Below, piece by piece: positions 25,546-34,037 of a DNA stretch of 64,000 bases. How positions within the stretch are numbered: position 1 is the first letter of the stretch; each line of letters opens with the position of its first letter. The position numbers were made by a program, and so were the translations under genes. The notes below the pieces were generated by a model, which worked only from the letters and a program-made list of their open reading frames with translations, was not told the origin of the DNA and ran no database searches. The stretch is from Halosolutus amylolyticus (lineage in GTDB: Archaea > Halobacteriota > Halobacteria > Halobacteriales > Natrialbaceae): assembly GCF_023566055.1 (NCBI RefSeq), contig NZ_JALIQP010000002.1, positions 930,001-994,000 of the forward strand. Reading direction: 5' to 3'.

Positions 25546-26331
25546 ATGCGTTCCCCGAGTCCCAGCCTGGACGTGCTCGAAACCGTCACGCGCCGACAGG
25601 ACCTCCTCTCGTCGCTCGCGGACGGGCCGCGTGGCAAGCGAGAACTCGTCGACCACCTCGAGTGTTCGCGGTCGACGATCGATCGGGCGGTCCGCGAACT
25701 CGAGTGGCTCGAGTTCATCCGGCGGGACGACGGCGTCTATCGACTGACGGCAGCGGGTCGACTGGCACTCTCGGAGCATCGCCGCAGCGTCAGCGTCTTC
25801 GAATCGATCGGCGAGGTCAGTCCCCTCCTGCGGGAGATTCCCCGGGACGCGCCGATGTCGACGTCGTTCCTCGAAGACGCCGACGTGACGGAGCCGCCCC
25901 AACACGCGCCCAACGAGCCGCTCCAGCAACTCGCCTGGTACCTCGACCGGGCCGATCGGATACGTGTCAGTACCACCGCGGAACGCCTCCCGCAGCTTCG
26001 ACAGCGACTGTACGAGCGGACGATCGACGGCACCCTCGACGCGGAGTTGCTGGTGACCGGCGACCTCGCGGAGTTCATCTGTACGGAGTATCCCGGCCAG
26101 GTACGCGACGTGGTCCTCGACGGGGGCGTCGATTTCTACGTGGTCGACTCGCTTCCCTACGAACTCACGATCGTCGACCTCCCGACCGAGTCGCGAGTCT
26201 TCCTGTTCGTGCTCCAGGAGTCCGAGATCAAGGCGGTCATCGAGAACGACACCCGGGACGCGATCGAGTGGGCCGACGAGGTCTATCGCCGATTCCGTGC
26301 GCGGGCCACCGATCTGTCGCCGCCCGGGTGA
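25546..26331 (+). CDS. FilR1/HVO_A-type helix-turn-helix transcriptional regulator
   Basis: A 261-residue regulator. Residues about 10-80 are a winged helix (RQDLLSSLADGPRGKRELVD, CSRSTIDRAVRELEWLEFIR). The C-terminal part (DRADRIRVSTTAERLPQLRQ, TGDLAEFICTEYPGQVRDVV, DLPTESRVFLFVLQESEIKA) resembles the FilR1/DUF1724 sensor domain found in archaeal regulators. Effector and targets are unknown. A TATA-like ACTTTTATT is at about 25506. A 30-bp tandem repeat begins 14 bases after its stop codon. Confidence 0.85.
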   Translation: MRSPSPSLDVLETVTRRQDLLSSLADGPRGKRELVDHLECSRSTIDRAVRELEWLEFIRRDDGVYRLTAAGRLALSEHRRSVSVFESIGEVSPLLREIPRDAPMSTSFLEDADVTEPPQHAPNEPLQQLAWYLDRADRIRVSTTAERLPQLRQRLYERTIDGTLDAELLVTGDLAEFICTEYPGQVRDVVLDGGVDFYVVDSLPYELTIVDLPTESRVFLFVLQESEIKAVIENDTRDAIEWADEVYRRFRARATDLSPPG

Positions 26332-26693
26332 TCCCCGATTCGACGGCCACAATGGCTTTACGGCCGGAATCGGCGGCCACAATGGCTTTACGGCCGGAAT
26401 CGGCGGCCATAACCATCAAGAGGCGACCGCGACATGTGAGACGTGGCGACGACGGCCACGATCGGTCGGGGTGGACGGTTCGGGCGAAGGATGGTGTAAG
26501 AGGGGGCAATCAGCGTTGCCCGTCTCCCACGCGGGTGACGCCGACGGACGCGTGAGTCGAGACAGCGAGGGCACCGCACGCTCGAACTCACTGTCGCATC
26601 CGTTCCAACGCTTTTCCCACGACGAGTCGAGGAGTTCACAACGAGTCGACGACTCCGCCATCCCGGACCCGTTCACGGAGATCTCCGAACCGC
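26332..26693. other. Intergenic region with a 30-bp tandem repeat at its left end
   Basis: Apart from the repeat at 26345-26412, these 360 bases hold nothing I can recognise. The long plus-strand frame that covers them reads GHNGFTAGI twice, only because it translates the repeat. Confidence 0.6.
26345..26412. repeat. Tandem repeat, 30-bp unit, 2.3 copies
   Basis: Units begin at 26345 and 26375 with GGCCACAATGGCTTTACGGC and are identical; a third begins at 26405 and is lost after eight bases. It starts 14 bases after the regulator's stop codon. Confidence 0.93.
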
Positions 26694-26939
26694 TCAGAGC
26701 GTTCCCCTGAGGTATATTTCGTCGTCGGTGATCTCCTGAATGCTCCCTTCGTCGAGCGGATGCGCGTCGTCACCGGCCTCCCCCCACCCGAGTTTGGCCC
26801 TGATCGTGTCCACGATCGTCGGGTCGGGATCGACGTACCCCCGTCCCTCCTCGACCGCGACGATGCGACCGATCTCGGTCCCGTCCGTGTTCAGGACGCG
26901 TTTTCCTTCGTCCGCTTTCGTGAGGCGCTCTCGTGTCAT
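26694..26939 (-). CDS. PRC-barrel domain protein
   Basis: The 81-residue protein has the PRC-barrel pattern LTKADEGKRVLNTDGTEIGR, IVAVEEGRGYVDPDP, then IQEITDDEIYLRG. PRC barrels are small beta-barrel adaptors; many haloarchaeal members are stand-alone and some are linked to cell division proteins (CdpB). Here an intervening helix IVDTIRAKLGWGE is typical of the stand-alone haloarchaeal type. ATG 26939 is chosen from the family start. Confidence 0.88.
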   Translation of the reverse strand: MTRERLTKADEGKRVLNTDGTEIGRIVAVEEGRGYVDPDPTIVDTIRAKLGWGEAGDDAHPLDEGSIQEITDDEIYLRGTL

Positions 26940-27223
26940 GCTGTTCCCGGTCGATCGTAGGGCCCCGCGGGGGCTCTGCACCCACGTCGGGCGGCGCCGG
27001 ATCGGCCGACCGCCGATCGAGGGGCGTGACCGGTCTGGCGGGAACAGGGATTTCGAGCCAATAAACGGCCAAAATCGTTTCCGTGGGACAGGGTCTCGTT
27101 TCCGCCGACGCGGCCAGTAACATGTGATTAGCGCACGCGCCCTCGTCAGGTCACGGGTCAACGCGATCCTGTCCCAGCACAACAGAAGGGTTATGCCGCT
27201 AGTCGCGTATTACTATTCGATCA

Positions 27224-27970
27224 ATGGGCGAGTCCCAGTCCATCCCCGCTTCGATCGACGATCCGCGGGTCACCCCGCAGTTCTATCGACGGGTCCCCGG
27301 ATCGACCGACCTCCACCTCGTCGGCGTCGTCCACGACCACCCCGCGAGCATCGCCCGGGTCGAACGCGTCCTCGAGACGGTCGATCCCGACCTCCTCGCG
27401 CTCGAGTTGCCACCCGCGGCGCTCCCGCTGTACCGCGCCTACGCCCGCGACGGCGACGGCGGCGATCCGCCCCGCTTCGGCGGCGAGATGAGCGCAGCGA
27501 TCCGTGCGACCGACGCCGAAGTGGTCGGCATCGACGCGCCCAACTGGTCGTTCCTGCGACGACTCGTCGCGCGCCTCGTCGCCGATCGCGTCCCGGCGTC
27601 GACGGCCCGACGGGTCATCTCGAGCGTCGGCGGGGCGACCCGATCGGCGCTGACCTGCCGGATCGCGGCGTCGTTGACCCACGCGACCTCGATGACCATC
27701 GCCTGCGACGACCCGATCGAGTACGAGTGTGCGCACACCGATCCGCCGGCCGAGCAGGCGGCCCACGAGCGATCGCACGTCGCCGGCATCCAGGCACTGC
27801 TCGGGAGCGTCGACACCGACGGCAGCGCACTCGCCTACCGGGACGAGACGCGCGAACGCTGTATGATCGATCGGCTCGCGGACGTCCGTTCGACCGGCGA
27901 GGTCGTCGCGGTCGTCGGCGTCGACCACCTCGAGACGCTCGAGGCGGCGCTCGACGGCACGAACGCGTAG
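27224..27970 (+). CDS. TraB/PrgY-like domain protein
   Basis: A 248-residue protein with features of the TraB/GumN superfamily: DLHLVGVVHDHPASIARVER near the start, DLLALELPPAALPLYRAYAR, a region with paired helices, and a C-terminal GEVVAVVGVDHLETLEAAL. The family's presumed active-site HxxS/T and Glu positions have rough counterparts (VVHDHPAS, ALELPP). Archaeal TraB proteins often have membrane segments at the C-terminus; this one does not. A hydrolase-like role is possible but unproven. Confidence 0.65.
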   Translation: MGESQSIPASIDDPRVTPQFYRRVPGSTDLHLVGVVHDHPASIARVERVLETVDPDLLALELPPAALPLYRAYARDGDGGDPPRFGGEMSAAIRATDAEVVGIDAPNWSFLRRLVARLVADRVPASTARRVISSVGGATRSALTCRIAASLTHATSMTIACDDPIEYECAHTDPPAEQAAHERSHVAGIQALLGSVDTDGSALAYRDETRERCMIDRLADVRSTGEVVAVVGVDHLETLEAALDGTNA

Positions 27971-27992
27971 ACGGCAAAACCGAAGTATCTAC

Positions 27993-28322
27993 TCAACGAG
28001 GCGCGTATCGGTCCGTTTCCGGCGGTTCGATCAGGATTTCTCCCTCGCTCGTGACCGTGACGTAGTGGTCGTCGACGACGAACGAGAGTCGGCCGCCGGT
28101 TCGTTGCCGGCCGTCGTGGCGCGGCCGGAAGAGCGCGTCGAGCGCGTCGGGATCGACGGCGTCGTACAGCGAGAACCGGCAGTCGGTGACGTCGACGCCC
28201 ATGCAGTCGGCCAGTGCGTGAATCACGGTCGTGCTGAGCGCGGCGGAGCCGTCGGGGTCGTGAACGGCGCGATACACCGATGGAGAGCGAGAGTGGGGTG
28301 CGGGGGGTCTATGTCCGGACAT
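27993..28322 (-). CDS. HalOD1 output-domain protein
   Basis: The 109-residue protein contains the haloarchaeal output domain HalOD1: VHDPDGSAALSTTVIHALAD, DCRFSLYDAVDPDALDALFR, GRLSFVVDDHYVTVTSEGEI. The domain occurs in stand-alone form and fused to receivers in haloarchaeal signalling; its mechanism is unknown. ATG 28322 gives a usual length. It is convergent with the TraB-like gene. Confidence 0.88.
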   Translation of the reverse strand: MSGHRPPAPHSRSPSVYRAVHDPDGSAALSTTVIHALADCMGVDVTDCRFSLYDAVDPDALDALFRPRHDGRQRTGGRLSFVVDDHYVTVTSEGEILIEPPETDRYAPR

Positions 28323-28483
28323 ACCTGGTCGTCTTCGCCACCCAGTCGTTCCTCGAGAGGTAAAAGCGTAATCGTCGATTACCTGCCAGAACGACGGCCC
28401 TACTCCCGTATTTAGGATAGTTTTCGAGACGGTCACCGCTTTCGATCGGTCCCGACAGCGCACTGTCTGGCGTTGCGGACCGA

Positions 28484-28807
28484 TCACTGGCGAAGCGCCG
28501 AGATGCAGTTCCAGCAGTACGTGAAGGTCTGGTCGGCCGCGTTCCGTGCGCCGCAGTGTGGACACCGGATCGTCTCGCCATCGAACTCGTGGGTCCGCGC
28601 CGCATCGTCCGGATCGCTGGTGTCCTCCGGCGCACGTGGGTACCGATCGGCCCCGGGCGAAGAGCGCGAACTCGCCCGATTGGGGTCGGCGAACGACGGC
28701 GACCCGGCGTTCTCACCGTCCGCACGGCGGACGTACACGTAGTACAGTAACAGGTGAAGCAGGGCGAACAGCACCACGTAACCGACGAGCCAGCCCCAGA
28801 GCTCCAT
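28484..28807 (-). CDS. Single-pass membrane protein with zinc ribbon (DUF7577-like)
   Basis: The 107-residue protein begins with one transmembrane helix (LWGWLVGYVVLFALLHLLLY), then a Ser/Asp-rich linker, then a C-terminal zinc ribbon CPHCGARNAADQTFTYCWNC. This resembles a haloarchaeal family I recall as DUF7577. The ribbon is predicted to face the cytoplasm. Function is unknown. ATG 28807 puts the helix at the N-terminus; a start at 28828 adds seven residues. Confidence 0.8.
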   Translation of the reverse strand: MELWGWLVGYVVLFALLHLLLYYVYVRRADGENAGSPSFADPNRASSRSSPGADRYPRAPEDTSDPDDAARTHEFDGETIRCPHCGARNAADQTFTYCWNCISALRQ

Positions 28808-28946
28808 CGGCGTGATATACGTTCTCAACCCACTTGGGTATTCCCCGCCTCATCGGGCGATGACAGTCGATCGAAGGAGAACGACAGTCGTTCCGGACGG
28901 TCCGTCGACACCCGTTCGAACCCGGGCGTCCCGGTCCAGGCGAGCG

Positions 28947-29846
28947 CTATCGGGGCGGTTCCAGGTCGCGCTGGAACTCGTCGAACACGTCGAGGCCGTT
29001 CGGCAGGTCGTACTCGAGATGTCGTTGTTCCTGCCGGTTGATGCCGGCGTCTTCGACGGGCGTCGCGACCGACTCCCAGCCGGGCTTGATCTTGACGCTC
29101 TTGGCGGGCATCCCGACCGCGATGTGGTGGGCTGGGATGTCGTGCTGAACGACGCCGCGTGCGCCGACGATGGCGTTCTCGCCGACCCTGTTGCCCGCGC
29201 GCACCATCGAGTCGTAGGTGAGGCGCACGTCGTCCTCGACGATCGTGTGGTAGTTGCGCACCTCGGTCTGGTCGACGACGTCGTGGTCGTGGCTGTAGAC
29301 GTGGACGCCGTCGGAGATCGACACCCGGTCGCCGATCGTCAGCTTCCCGCGGTCGTCGAGGTGGACGTCGTCGTGGACGACCGCGTTGTCGCCGATCGTG
29401 ATGTTGTGGCCGTAGGTGAAGGTGATTCCCTTGAAGAAGCGGCAGTCGTCGCCACACTCCTCGAAGAGGTGATCCGCGAGCATCCGCCGAAATCGGAGCG
29501 CGAACTCGACGTTGTCCGCGATCGGCAGACTGTCGAACTGCCGCCAGAGCCACTGGAGGTGCTTGGAGCGGCGGAACCGTTCTTCGTCCTTCTCGGCGTA
29601 GTACTCGCTCTCGAGGGTCGTGTTACACGGGTCGTAGCTCTGCAGTCGGACGCGCTCTGCCGTCGAGACGTCCTCGCCTGCCTGCCAGCGCTCGTAAGCC
29701 TCCCGATCGCCCGAGAGGTCGATCAGCACGTCCTCGACGACGGCGCAGGTGTCCTCGTCGCTCGACAGTCGCTCGTCGACCTCGTCGATGAACTCGCGCA
29801 TGCCCGCCTCCGCCTCGTCGGGCAGCGAGACGTACCGCTTTGTCAT
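28947..29846 (-). CDS. Left-handed beta-helix acyltransferase
   Basis: The 299-residue protein ends in a hexapeptide-repeat region: GHNITIGDNAVVHDDVHLDD, GKLTIGDRVSISDGVHVYSH, NAIVGARGVVQHDIPAHHIA, with the typical VGMPAKSVKIKPGWE ending of CoA-dependent O-acetyltransferases. The N-terminal ~125 residues are helical, as in maltose/galactoside acetyltransferases but longer. It probably acetylates a sugar or nodulation-type substrate. ATG 29846 is chosen because the protein-like part begins there. Confidence 0.85.
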   Translation of the reverse strand: MTKRYVSLPDEAEAGMREFIDEVDERLSSDEDTCAVVEDVLIDLSGDREAYERWQAGEDVSTAERVRLQSYDPCNTTLESEYYAEKDEERFRRSKHLQWLWRQFDSLPIADNVEFALRFRRMLADHLFEECGDDCRFFKGITFTYGHNITIGDNAVVHDDVHLDDRGKLTIGDRVSISDGVHVYSHDHDVVDQTEVRNYHTIVEDDVRLTYDSMVRAGNRVGENAIVGARGVVQHDIPAHHIAVGMPAKSVKIKPGWESVATPVEDAGINRQEQRHLEYDLPNGLDVFDEFQRDLEPPR

Positions 29847-30027
29847 ATCCCGAGGTATTGCTCGCGGCACTCATAGGGGTTCGGTTGTGCGTTCGCCTTG
29901 CCGATCCCGGTCGGTGGCGCACGGGTATCGCGAGCGGAAGTAGCGATCGGTTAGAGAACGTCATTTTCGTCAATATTTTGTGCATTAGAATCAAGTAGGG
30001 TAGAGTAGTCATATTGAGTGCCAGCTT

Positions 30028-30249
30028 ATGGCCAACAACGATCGCGATTACATCCCCGTGTTTGACGAGGAAACCGGCGTCGACATCGCCTACCGTGACG
30101 AGATGGGTACGCTTCGGCGGATCTCGTACGAACCGACGGACAACGGACACAAGCGCGTCGAACAGCGGTGGACTGGCGCAGCTTGGGACGTCGTCGACCG
30201 GGAACCGGTGAACGACCTCGTCGTCGAACGGCCGGTCGGAACGGACTGA
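30028..30249 (+). CDS. Small acidic hypothetical protein
   Basis: A 73-residue protein starting MANNDRDYIPVFDEETGVDI with an even, protein-like composition and an acidic charge. It has no cysteines or transmembrane segment. Short beta-strand-like segments (RISYEPTD, RWTGAAWDVVD) alternate with polar turns. I do not recognise a named family. An A/T-rich stretch (TATTGAG) lies upstream at 30011. Confidence 0.7.
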   Translation: MANNDRDYIPVFDEETGVDIAYRDEMGTLRRISYEPTDNGHKRVEQRWTGAAWDVVDREPVNDLVVERPVGTD

Positions 30250-30606
30250 CCCCCCTCGACGGAGACGGTTGACCACTCGTATTACCACACGAACAGGGTA
30301 GGGGAGACGGGCGACCTATTCTTCGGGAGGCGGTGAAGACCGGATCAGAACCGACCGCTAGCAGGTCCCACACAGGAGAGGGTGCCGACAGATCGGCCAG
30401 AGAGGATTGCCGCCACGAACGTGATCACCGAGCCGAGAACGATTCGATCGAATCTTCGGTGGAGAGCGGCTTCCATCACCGGTCGGTATCGAACGGCGAC
30501 TCGAAAACCGACGATCACGGGCCTTCGGGATCGCAACGTACAGGACGGGTGCTGTGATCAGCGGCGTTCCGCACGCCATAAGTTCTCTCGCTCTAAAGGA
30601 CCGTGT
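30250..30606. other. Intergenic region, possible remnant only
   Basis: These 357 bases precede the aldo/keto reductase gene. A minus-strand frame at 30345-30476 reads HRRFDRIVLGSVITFVAAIL and could be a tiny membrane protein or remnant, but it has no supporting neighbour or known family. The aldo/keto reductase promoter (CATAAGT) is at about 30579. Confidence 0.4.
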
Positions 30607-31662
30607 ATGCAGTACCAGGAACTCGGTGACTCCGGCGTCGAGGTCAGCGAAGTCGGCTTCGGCGCGTGGGTCGTCGGCACCGACTGGTGGGGCGATCGGT
30701 CCGAGGACGACGCGATCGAGATGGTCCAGTACGCCGTCGACCAGGGGATCACGTACTTCGACACGGGCGACGTCTACGGCCACGGCCGGAGTGAGGAGTT
30801 GATCGGCCAGGCCCTCGCCGACGTCCGCGACGAGGTCACGATCGCGACCAAGGTCGGCTACGACTTCTACAACAACCCGCAGGCCGGCCACGGCGAACTC
30901 CCCAAGGAGATGGCCCCCGAGTACCTGCGCGAGGCCGTCGAGAAGAGCCTCGATCGGCTCGCAATGGACTCGATCGACGTCCTCCAGTTGCACAACGCGA
31001 ACGTCGACGAGATCACCCCCGACGTGCTCGAACTGTTCGACGAACTCGAGGAGGAGGGCGTAATCGAGGCGACGGGACTCGCGCTCGGCCCCTCGATCGG
31101 CTGGCTCGCCGAGGGCGACCTCGCGATCGAGGAGGAGTTCGACTCCGTCCAGCTGGTCTGGAACGTGCTCGAACAGGAGGTCGGCAACCACTTCCTCGAG
31201 ACGATCGAGGAGACGGGGTCCTCGACCAGCCTCATCCCCCGCGTTCCCCACTCCTCGGGGATCCTCAACGAGCAGGTCACACCCGAAACGGAACTCGGGG
31301 AGGGCGACCACCGCGGCTTCCGGCCCGACGAGTGGTACGAGACGGGCTGGGAGAAACTCGAGAAGCTGCGCTTCTTGGAGCGCGACGGCGAACGGACGAT
31401 GGGCCAGGCCTCGATCGCGTGGCTCCTCTCGCACGACCCGGTCGCGTCCGTGACGCCGACGTTCCGCACCAAAGCGGACGTCGACGAGTGGGCGGCGGCC
31501 AGCGACGTCCCCAAACTCTCCGACGAGGAACTGGCCCGCGTCGACGACCTCTACGAGAACGACTTCGGGATCGATCGCGACGACGGCATGGACGCGCTGC
31601 GATCGTCCGTCGACGGCGAGGACATCCAGTCGGCCGGGCTGGACAAGCTCGCGGCCGACTGA
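30607..31662 (+). CDS. Aldo/keto reductase
   Basis: The 351-residue protein is a TIM-barrel aldo/keto reductase. The catalytic tetrad is visible: Asp and Tyr in YFDTGDVYGHGRSEE, Lys in ATKVGYDF and His in VLQLHNAN. NADPH would be bound at the C-terminal SIAWLLSHDPVASVTPTFRT region. These enzymes reduce aldehydes and ketones; the substrate is not evident. A TATA-like CATAAGT lies about 28 bases before the ATG. Confidence 0.92.
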   Translation: MQYQELGDSGVEVSEVGFGAWVVGTDWWGDRSEDDAIEMVQYAVDQGITYFDTGDVYGHGRSEELIGQALADVRDEVTIATKVGYDFYNNPQAGHGELPKEMAPEYLREAVEKSLDRLAMDSIDVLQLHNANVDEITPDVLELFDELEEEGVIEATGLALGPSIGWLAEGDLAIEEEFDSVQLVWNVLEQEVGNHFLETIEETGSSTSLIPRVPHSSGILNEQVTPETELGEGDHRGFRPDEWYETGWEKLEKLRFLERDGERTMGQASIAWLLSHDPVASVTPTFRTKADVDEWAAASDVPKLSDEELARVDDLYENDFGIDRDDGMDALRSSVDGEDIQSAGLDKLAAD

Positions 31663-31698
31663 GTCAGCCTGTCGCGACGGACGCCGACCGATACCCCT

Positions 31699-32043
31699 TC
31701 ACGTCGGCATCCGGAGCGCGTACAGGATCGCGACCAGTCCCGTCAGCTGACTGAGTTGCGAGAGCAACGCGACGATCGTCTCCGTGAGAAACGGCACCGC
31801 GAGGAACAGCACTAGAAGCAGGAACGGGACGGCGAGGACGAGGACGAACCCGATCGAGATGAACAGCATCGGCCGACTGTCGTTGCGCCGATAGCCGCGG
31901 TACGCGTGGTAGGCGATGAACAGCCCGAGAAGGACGCTCAGGACTTCTGACGCCTGAATCACCGTAATAGCCCACTCCGGTGGCATCTCCGTCCCCCAGA
32001 CCTGTACCGGCTGGAACCAGTCCTGGGGCAGGGTCCAGTCCAC
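31699..32043 (-). CDS. Small membrane protein (DUF7521 type)
   Basis: A 114-residue protein with three hydrophobic segments: VLSVLLGLFIAYHAYRGYRR, PMLFISIGFVLVLAVPFLLL and AVPFLTETIVALLSQLSQLT. This matches a haloarchaeal membrane family I recall as DUF7521, usually paired with a winged-helix regulator. The GTG start at 32043 is one base after the regulator's stop codon (32045-32047), so the two are translationally coupled; an ATG at 31986 is an alternative. Confidence 0.78.
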   Translation of the reverse strand: MDWTLPQDWFQPVQVWGTEMPPEWAITVIQASEVLSVLLGLFIAYHAYRGYRRNDSRPMLFISIGFVLVLAVPFLLLVLFLAVPFLTETIVALLSQLSQLTGLVAILYALRMPT

Positions 32044-32044
32044 G

Positions 32045-32389
32045 TCACATCCCCTCGATTAACCGGGTGAATCGATCGGCTATGTCCTCGCGGCGATCGA
32101 TGCGGACCTGGAGCGTGCCGTCTTCCAGCTCGACCGTGATCCGCTCCAGGTTCGTCGAGTAGATCGATCGGTGGTGGCCGCCGTCGGGATCCAGCTGTGT
32201 CCGCTCGACGAGCAGGCCACACTCGCGGAGGTCCTCCAGCCGGCGGTAGACGGTCGGTTGCGATGCGTCACAGCGGTCACTCAGGGTGGTCGCTGACATG
32301 GGTTCCTGACTCGTCTCGGTGAGGATCGTTCGGACCGTGGAATCTTCCAGCAGGGTCCCGATCCGTTCGACGTCCGGCTCCTCACTCAC
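32045..32389 (-). CDS. Winged-helix (ArsR/TrmB-like) regulator paired with the membrane protein
   Basis: The 114-residue protein has EEPDVERIGTLLEDSTVRTI and a helix-turn-helix SATTLSDRCDASQPTVYRRL, followed by EDLRECGLLVERTQ and a wing with DGGHHRSIY. It probably binds DNA and regulates the coupled membrane gene, as such pairs are common in haloarchaea. The GTG start at 32389 is used because no ATG fits; upstream frame extension reads as non-coding. Confidence 0.82.
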   Translation of the reverse strand: MSEEPDVERIGTLLEDSTVRTILTETSQEPMSATTLSDRCDASQPTVYRRLEDLRECGLLVERTQLDPDGGHHRSIYSTNLERITVELEDGTLQVRIDRREDIADRFTRLIEGM

Positions 32390-32494
32390 AGTACCGGAGT
32401 GTACCGAGAACACACATAAATGGATTTTCACGACTGCGGGCGCTGAAGTCGTGCGCACCCATCCTTCGTGACGGGACTCGTTCGATCGCACACG

Positions 32495-32923
32495 ATGGCT
32501 TCGACTCGACCGAGCGGTAGTCGACCCGCACAGGAACCGATTCCCCACCGCGTCGCGAACTGGCTGTGGACGCGCCTTTCGCGCCCGGGCCCGCTCCGTC
32601 CCACGGCGGGCGGCGGACTGCTGACCGTCCTCGCGAGCGTCGCGGTGAGCATCGCCGCCGTCGGGCCACTCGGCTCCGAGATACGGATCCGGTGGTCCGT
32701 CGGCACCTCCTACGGGCCGGAGCACGCGCCGACGCTCCTCGTCCTCGCAACGTTTCCGGCCCTCGTCGCGATCGCACTCGTCGGATTCCGTGGACTGTCA
32801 CTCCTCCTCGAACGGACCGACGAGTTCGACGCTGCGCGTGGCTACTACGAACTGGCGGCGCTGCTGGTCCTCCTGGCACTCGTCCTGACGCAGGTGGCGA
32901 CCGTCACGGCGAACCTCCTGTGA
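32495..32923 (+). CDS. Membrane protein of unknown function
   Basis: A 142-residue protein with three hydrophobic segments: GGGLLTVLASVAVSIAAVG, APTLLVLATFPALVAIALVG and LAALLVLLALVLTQVATVTA. The N-terminal ~30 residues are polar. It is divergent from the winged-helix/DUF7521 pair, sharing a 105-base intergenic region. I recognise no named family. Confidence 0.75.
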   Translation: MASTRPSGSRPAQEPIPHRVANWLWTRLSRPGPLRPTAGGGLLTVLASVAVSIAAVGPLGSEIRIRWSVGTSYGPEHAPTLLVLATFPALVAIALVGFRGLSLLLERTDEFDAARGYYELAALLVLLALVLTQVATVTANLL

Positions 32924-32967
32924 TCGACGGCGAGGGTCGAACGGGACGGTGTGAGAGGCGATCGGCG

Positions 32968-33765
32968 TCACCGGGACCGCACCGACTCGACTTCGCTGTC
33001 GGCCAGCCACTCTGCCCACGTCCGCGTCCCGACGGTGCGTTCCGGACACAGCGCCGCTCCCGATCGAAACCCGTCTGCGATCGAGCCGGGAATCGGCAGG
33101 CGGACGATCGGCCGACGGAGGTCCCTCGCCTCGCGGTAGGTGCGGGCGAGCTCGCGGACGGTTCGCACCTCGGGGCCGCCGACGGCCGGGACGCGGCCGG
33201 ACGGATCGGCCGTCGCGTACTCGACGATCGCGTCCGCGGCCTCGCCCGCGTCGATCGGCTGGAGTCGAAATTCGGTCGGGAGCGGCCACACCGGCAGGCG
33301 CGAGACGGCGTCGAGCAGGTCACGAACGAACGGGTGGAACTGCGTCGCGCGGACGATCGTCGACGGGACAGTGCTTGCCTCGACGGCCCGCTCCGCGGCG
33401 AGTTTGTGTTCGTAGTACGAGAGCAGGATCTCGTCCACGCCGACGATCGAGACGTACAGGACGTTGTCGACGCCGGCGTCGGCCGCCGCCGCGAGCAGCC
33501 GTTCGGTGCCGCGAACGTCGACCGCCTCGCTGTCGCCCCGCGGTGCGGTAGCCGCGTGGACGACGACGTCCGCGTCCTCGACGGCCGATCGGAGCCCCGT
33601 TCCGTCGACGAGATCCAGTTCGACCCACTCGAGATTGCCACCGTCGCTCTCCGGTGGTGGCGATCGACTGGCCGCACGAACCGCGTGGCCCGCTTCGCGC
33701 AATCGAGGTCGCAGGGCCCGTCCGAGCGTCCTGGTGGCACCCGTGAGGAGCGTTCGGTTCGTCAT
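32968..33765 (-). CDS. NAD(P)-binding epimerase / NmrA-like protein
   Basis: The 265-residue protein has a Rossmann fold with a nucleotide-binding motif (TLLTGATRTLGRALRPRLRE), DADVVVHAATAP and VLYVSIVGVDEILLSYYEHK carrying the Tyr-x-x-x-Lys pair as YYEHK. This is typical of atypical extended SDRs that act on quinones or isoflavone-like compounds or serve as redox sensors. The C-terminus carries the PIPGSIADGFRSG region. ATG 33765 fits the glycine-rich start. Confidence 0.85.
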   Translation of the reverse strand: MTNRTLLTGATRTLGRALRPRLREAGHAVRAASRSPPPESDGGNLEWVELDLVDGTGLRSAVEDADVVVHAATAPRGDSEAVDVRGTERLLAAAADAGVDNVLYVSIVGVDEILLSYYEHKLAAERAVEASTVPSTIVRATQFHPFVRDLLDAVSRLPVWPLPTEFRLQPIDAGEAADAIVEYATADPSGRVPAVGGPEVRTVRELARTYREARDLRRPIVRLPIPGSIADGFRSGAALCPERTVGTRTWAEWLADSEVESVRSR

Positions 33766-33821
33766 CTCGATCGTTCGTTCGCGCGCCAGTGTCAAATTAC
33801 CAAGGACTCGATCGACGTCAC

Positions 33822-33898
33822 GGACTACCGTCGGTCTGTCCCGGTACAACCGCAGGCCGATCGCGGTTGCACCGGGACAGCGGCACAGCAGACCGTAC
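33822..33898. repeat. Dispersed palindromic element, divergent copy
   Basis: The core CTGTCCCGGTACAACCGC and its complementary arm GCGGTTGCACCGGGACAG (about 33836-33880) form a hairpin of about 18 pairs with one mismatch. The right terminus CACAGCAGACCGTAC matches the family end; the left terminus is degraded. It lies between two divergent genes and not at a stop codon. Confidence 0.75.
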
Positions 33899-34037
33899 GA
33901 ATCGATCGCGGGCGTGACGCCGGAGAAGCGATCGACAAAATGTCAGGTAGAAGTAGAGGTGATGTTCGCCAGTAAAGTCAGTATTACGTGATGTCCACCG
34001 ACGAGTGACCGTGTATACCGTAGCTAAGTGATAGCGA

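Noticed and set aside
26297-26710. Plus-strand frame of 137 residues with GHNGFTAGI repeats
   Set aside because: The repeats come from translating the 30-bp tandem DNA repeat; the rest is not protein-like.
30345-30476. Minus-strand frame HRRFDRIVLGSVITFVAAIL
   Set aside because: It resembles a small membrane protein but has no context, no clear promoter and an unnatural C-terminus; mentioned only in the intergenic entry.
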